Shown in pieces: positions 58,677-64,000 of a stretch of DNA of 64,000 bases. Source of the DNA: Siphlonurus alternatus (taxonomy: Eukaryota; Arthropoda; Insecta; Ephemeroptera; Siphlonuridae); NCBI GenBank assembly GCA_949825025.1, contig OX463778.1, positions 25,911,551-25,975,550 on the forward strand, in the 5' to 3' direction. The translations under genes were made by a program, and so were the position numbers. Under the pieces are notes generated by a model. It had not been told where the DNA came from, ran no database searches, and worked only from the letters and a program-made list of their open reading frames with translations. Within the stretch, counting starts at the first letter, position 1. Every line of letters starts with the position of its first letter.

Positions 58677-60595
58677 GTGAGTCACTGATCTCTAGTCGTA
58701 ACGTCAATGACGGGTCCAAACCTCGGTTTTGAAGGGTTCTCTCTTAATTTTGTACTTTCAAGACTTATGATAGTTGGAAGTTAATCTATCATGCTGATCA
58801 TGCATGTATTTCTGGACCTTTTGGGGGCGCGTCCCTCCCGGGAAAGGGTTGTTCCGCTTATGCCACTACGTAAATTACGTTACATTTCCAGTATATTCTG
58901 AAAATTCCTTTGGGGCTGTACTATATACTAGCTGTCATCACGACTATTTTAAGTGTATTATTTTGAATGCACTAAATTAAAAGTAGCAGCATTATTACTA
59001 CAGAACTTGTCACAGGTCTGCCTAAATATAATATAAGTATTCTTCATTGGCATGCATTAGAGAACTTGGAGCTTAAAAACAGTATGTTTTTAAGATATTT
59101 TAAAGACTGTATGTTTGCGTAATGATAGATGGTATATACGAATGGCGAATGGGCAAGTTTCCAGCAAAAAAATACTATTTATAATGGATGTGGGCCAACT
59201 TGTGTCTCGATCATTCTGGACTAACTGTAAGATTTTTAACCTCCTCGCTTATTTCCGTTTTATGCAAGTTTTCAAACAGAGTATGTGGTACAATGATATA
59301 GATGACATATCAAGGACATAATATAACTTTATGAATGAAACTCAATATTGTTTTTTGAAGCTCTAGTTACTTTACTGTGACAAGTTACAAACGCGGGTAA
59401 CCACAGCTGCAGCTTCGTGACACAAAGTTGTGTACAAATTTACATGGTTGCAGCCGCAACGACGATGTACTTAGGCTTTGCGGTGTTTCTTCATTGAAAG
59501 TTCCGGGACTTCATCAACTTGTGTAGGGTTTCTTGTGTGTATATACAATTACCCTCAGGTTCCCACAGATACGTCGTTCCTTCAGCTCATTATCTCAGTC
59601 ATTCAATTATAATATATATATGATAGTGAAGGAACTGAAGGGTAAATTAGATATAGGTTTTCAATCTCAAATAAAGTGAAATTTTTCAGCAATGTAATTT
59701 ATAGTCTCAGTAATTTGATAGCGCATAAGCTTTGATACGCTTGATAGCAATCGAATTGCGGAAATAGGTGTTGGCTATACAAGCTTTTTTAAATTTAAAT
59801 TAACACGCCTTGTATTGTCAGAACGTGACAATGGAGTGAGTTTTTTTACTGTAAATTTACAAAAAATTTGTTAGATACAATTTTCAAGATTTTACTCCGA
59901 CTGTGCGTGGCTGAATACATCATTATTTTTCCCCCCATTATAATAAGATCAGATGGCGAGATTTTCCAGCTCGCAGCCTCCAGTCTGGGGCTATTGATCG
60001 CGGGGTGAGTGACAGTGAGCGATGGTTCGTCCCCCTAGTCCTGGCGCCTAGTCGGATGGCGCCTCCAGCCAGACTGATGATAAAGAGGCGGAATAATGCG
60101 ATACTATTACCCCCCCCCCCATGCGTCTGAGAGTATTTTTGTGGCTGTAAATATAAAGTCTTTTCATACTCCGTTAGAAATTTTTTAACTTTAATTAAAA
60201 TTAAATATTATATGAAAACTTTTACAATTTTTATGGCCTCTCTAAAGGTGTACTAAAATTTAAGTGACTCGTCAAGTGTCATGGCTGCAAAGCTACAGCA
60301 TTCACACAAGTCACTCAACAAATTTAATACTTGAAATTTTTATCGGAATTATTTTGGGACCTGCAGAGCTGCATTGATAGTCATCCACGAGCTGCCAGCA
60401 TATGTCATACACTGTAGTCTAGTCTATAATCAGTAAGGTCCTCATTTCCCCCACCCCAGTTCATACTGTCTTGTTCGTGTATTGATGGTGGCATTGGTTA
60501 CTACATGATCGAGGGTTGAGGTACGAAGGTGGGCGTGGCGCCCACACGGTATGCAAGCGTAGGCTGAAGAGGCCGAGGAGTTGAACGAACGGCGG

Positions 60596-60633
60596 GGTCA
60601 CGTGGCGACGAGGTCACGTGATTTGTGACGTCA
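60596..60633. promoter_or_regulatory. E-box pair with CRE in sHSP intron
   Basis: GGTCACGTGG (60596), GGTCACGTGA (60612) and TGACGTCA (60626) lie within 38 bases. GTCACGTG is the core of sites bound by MiT/TFE-type bHLH-Zip factors, and TGACGTCA is the CREB/ATF site. Enhancer function is an inference from clustering. Confidence 0.45.
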
Positions 60634-63485
60634 CGGAGCATTTAGTCCATCGCTTTCCTCGTGTATAGACATGCAAATACTTCATTTTATTTACATAATG
60701 CTATATTTACTCGTGTCAGTCAGTCGGAACGTATTTTTTATGTCTTAAGAAATATCGTGTCACATTTTAATGTTTATAACATGAAAATTCTTCAATTGTA
60801 TTAACAAAGCTACTGTATAACAATATACTAAAAATACAAGATAACAAATGCATGCAAATTTAATATAAAATTTCCATTTTTATTGTTCTATTACAGCACA
60901 TTGCTATTATTTTCATTTCCTATTAGACTGCGGATGCTATAAAGTATAGCTCATTAATATGTAAATGGAACTGTTGTCTAGAGTTTTGTAATATAAGTGT
61001 GATATTGTTCTATCTAGATCCACTTTTAGATTAAACTCACTAGGGAGAATACTTACAAAAGACGAATAATTGATCTTTAAAAGAAAATGTTTACTTTGTA
61101 AGTATATGCAAGTTATTAAAATATAAGCATCAATCATGTAGACTAAAATAGATGCAACAAAACAAATTCTATAAATTTCCCCGTCAGGAAATTATTTTCC
61201 ATTCATTAGCCGCCATGAAAGAAAAAAAAAAATTAATGTTGTACCTAGAAAGTTGTCACAGTGTAGCCTAATAAAACGCTGCATGACTGGTTCGTTGTCG
61301 TGATTTACCACGGCAGTGTTAATAAGCTGCCGTTTCGGGCACATCGTGTAATACGGGCGGACTATCTGACGGGAGCAGCTGCTGATACGACCCGGGAGCC
61401 GCTGCACGCAAGTCAGCAGCGACCTTGCGATAACACAATTACATTACCATTGCAATAAATTAACAGGGAATTAACATCTTATCTTGATTATAGTTTTAAA
61501 AGAAAATCCTTTGAAGATTGCGCAGTATTTGTACTGTTATGTGTCATTGTTTCTATACAAATTACCTTAAGAATCTAAAAGGTCATAATTATCGTTATAA
61601 GTTATATATATATGTGTACTGTTTTACTTTTGTATTGTACGTAATAATTAAGCTCTTCAGAAATTAAGTCTTTTATAAATTAGCTGAATAAGGCGATGAC
61701 GAGTTTATTATTTAATTTGAGGTGACGATATCTGAGCGAATGGACGCGGAAGCTGCAGAGAAGCCGTGAACTTGCATCTTGTTTCTCTCATCTCTAACTC
61801 TCTTTCTCATCTCTCTCAACGCCATATAAGGCTGTGACGCGCGGAGAGCAGCTACTAGCTACTTAAGTGTCCTTGCCGAGGGCTTGTTGGCGTGGGCGCC
61901 CTCAGTGCTACTTACTACATACTAAATTATGGTAAATTGAACCGTATGTACCAGTGCGAGTGTCTCAGACAGATGCAGAAGGTAGCACACACCTAAGCAC
62001 GCGGTGGATCCTCCAATAACCGTGATAAAAATACAAGCAACCGATGACTCCTCCTTGTCTGCTTCTTATTATATACAGAATGCATGCTTCATCTTAAAAT
62101 GACGAAAATTAAAAAAATAAAAATAAAAAAGTCACAAAATAACTAAATCAATTCATATTTTTACCTGTATTTGTTACATGTTCCGTATCTGAATGTATAG
62201 AGTGATCACATTATTGTCCGATCATTATATTTCTGTCCTGCATAGGTACATGCACTAATAACAAACAAAAAACACGCATGTGTAGGAGATTTCCCAATAC
62301 ATAATGAACGTTGTTAATTAACTAACCTCCCTCTTTCCTCTCCTTGCCTCCCCCCTGTGCGCTGGAGACTGTCTCGCCGTCTAGGCTCGCACACTTTATA
62401 TTATATCGCAAATTCCCTTATTTGTGGTTATTTTTTAAGCCTTACGACACAGTCGACTCCATTTAAAAAAAAAAAAAACGAGCTCTCCATGCATGCTCTC
62501 CGCTCTTCTCTCGTTATTTTAGGCCTTCAAGCTGATTACATAATTGCCCGTCCTGCTTCTTAAAAAAATCATAGTAATTCAAGTTTACTACAAGTTTGTA
62601 ATTAATGTAATTATCATCTTGTTTAAATCATAACTAACATTACACTGTCATATTTTTTTCGTATATAAGCAATTGAGGTAAAAAAATATATATATTTAAC
62701 ATACGTTTAAAGCGTGCGGAACAAATCAATTTGATGGAAGGTTGGTGGGTATATTAAAATTCTAACCACGTTAAAGCAATTTGAAATTATTATCATTTGT
62801 AGCTTTAGAACTTGAAGGAAATTCCTGCATGACATTAAATTTTTGTTATATAAATATAGTGCGATTGTGAATAGTCCTCATATAATATTGACATGCAGCA
62901 TTATCCGAAATCGTTGAAAGCGCGCAATAATTAAACTGAATGAAAATATTAACGTACATAATAAAATACGAAATTCAATCTTATTTTTTAAGAACCCCTA
63001 ATTTGTATCTTAAAAATAGTTATTAACTTATTATTAACTTTTAACTCTGGAAATTTGAATATATTATCACTTCAGATTTGAAGTCGTGTAACTACATTTT
63101 TACGTTATTTTTACCAATGCTAGTTGTATTTATTTTATCCGATAAAGATTGAAATTTCTTTCTGAAAAAACTAAAACTAAGAAAAATAAATAAATAAAAT
63201 CAATTCTGGGACAACGAACTTCTAATCTTAAATGTCATAATTCAGTAAACTGCGTTGAAAGCCATATAGGAGTCCAGTACTAACTTGTGAGTTGTGCAAG
63301 AGAGAATATTATGGATGAACGCATTCCATGTCGAGTTTAGCAACAATGACCGTAATCCCGCGAGCTGGTTGGACGGGATTCAAGTCGTTGGTTGCATTAT
63401 GATTAATTGCGTGAGGCTACTGCACTCCAAATTAGCGCATGTTAAATACTGCTGCATGTTAGCTGTGGTGTGAGGACAACCGCTG

Positions 63486-63517
63486 TGACGTCACGTGCGC
63501 AGGTGGGCATTACGTCA
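63486..63517. promoter_or_regulatory. Composite CRE/E-box in sHSP intron (right)
   Basis: TGACGTCACGTG at 63486-63497 repeats the arrangement at 53151, followed by a further TACGTCA at 63511-63517. Confidence 0.4.
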
Positions 63518-64000
63518 CTTATACTCTTCGAAATTTACATAATCAAATATTGGAAATGTCATCGTGATCATACATGAACATGTTTACTATAATTGTATTA
63601 TGATAACCTCAAGAGTCGTCATTGCAACATAAATAAACATTACGTTGTAATAACATTATTTTATGTATGTTTCCCAGAATCAAATGACCTGTTTTGTACA
63701 GCCTAACATGCAGTAGTGCAAGTGCCCGCGATGCAACTCGAGTAGTCAGTAGACCTTATCTGCCCACCTGCATGACTGCATGTACTTGCCGCACCGAGAC
63801 CCGCCCTCCATTGTATAATATAATGCAAGCATGCATATATAAATATGACACCAACCCTGTTCTAAATATACTCGGCCGCCTCTCTTAAACGGAAAGAGCT
63901 AGAAGCAATAATCAAGTACTTGCTGTCTCATTCGTACTCTCAATGACAATAAAATCAGGACGTAAGACCGCAAAATTACCACGATTTTATTTCAAAGTAT

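Larger units (their letters stand above)
58677..64000 (+). other. sHSP last intron (open to the right)
   Basis: No exon encoding the rest of the alpha-crystallin domain was found, so the intron is at least 5.3 kb. It contains a C run near 60110, an E-box/CRE cluster at 60596-60633, a TATA- and CpG-bearing patch at 61735-61920 (CCATATAAGGC) and another composite CRE/E-box at 63486. The patch at 61.8 kb could be an alternative promoter, but no coding start follows. Confidence 0.5.

Noticed and set aside
61735..61960. Promoter of another gene in the sHSP intron
   Set aside because: TATA and CpG content are suggestive, but no coding start or donor could be tied to it; recorded only in the intron description.

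Overview
The window looks like nuclear DNA of an arthropod, probably an insect with a large AT-rich genome. Genes are split by multi-kilobase introns with GT/AG borders, base composition is roughly two-thirds A+T, and much of the space between exons is short non-autonomous transposons, palindromes and microsatellites. The small heat-shock protein matches the Drosophila CG14207 type closely, which favours an insect over other arthropods; I cannot name the species.

Four genes can be read. (1) 4917-7864, plus: a secreted 833-residue proline/tyrosine-rich protein in two coding exons. (2) 20741-31960, minus: NAA15, the auxiliary subunit of the NatA N-terminal acetyltransferase. Eleven exons give 584 in-frame residues, but the last third of the protein is not visible. 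(3) 41871-51071, plus: an unrecognised 230-residue, four-exon protein with a C-terminal membrane anchor. (4) 52167 to beyond the right edge, plus: a small heat-shock protein of CG14207/HSPB type, with a promoter, a phase-preserving candidate cassette exon and an exon holding the start of the alpha-crystallin domain; its last exon or exons lie outside the window. Besides sharing the locus, the four genes show no evident functional link.

The rest is mostly mobile DNA. From 8 to 20.7 kb there are palindromic MITEs of at least three families, a triple nested insertion, and two foldback elements built from a 17-bp minisatellite (GGAAATRAACCGAA-like). NAA15 introns hold a TA-flanked element with 157-bp inverted repeats and two more MITEs. 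From 32.9 to 39.2 kb lie two large foldback elements side by side: one whose arms carry five 131-bp units each, and one bounded by 15-bp minisatellites (GGACGAAATACCCCC) and a perfect 9-bp target duplication. Next come an hAT element with a perfect 8-bp duplication, a GC-rich palindrome and a diverged second hAT copy. Inside the tail-anchored gene sit a GC-rich island with a 31-base G run, several MITEs, and a 5'-truncated non-LTR retrotransposon (restriction-like endonuclease type) lodged in an ATT/TAA microsatellite. The sHSP introns are comparatively repeat-poor but contain several TGACGTCA and CACGTG sites. The most unusual content is the set of foldback elements built from inverted minisatellites.
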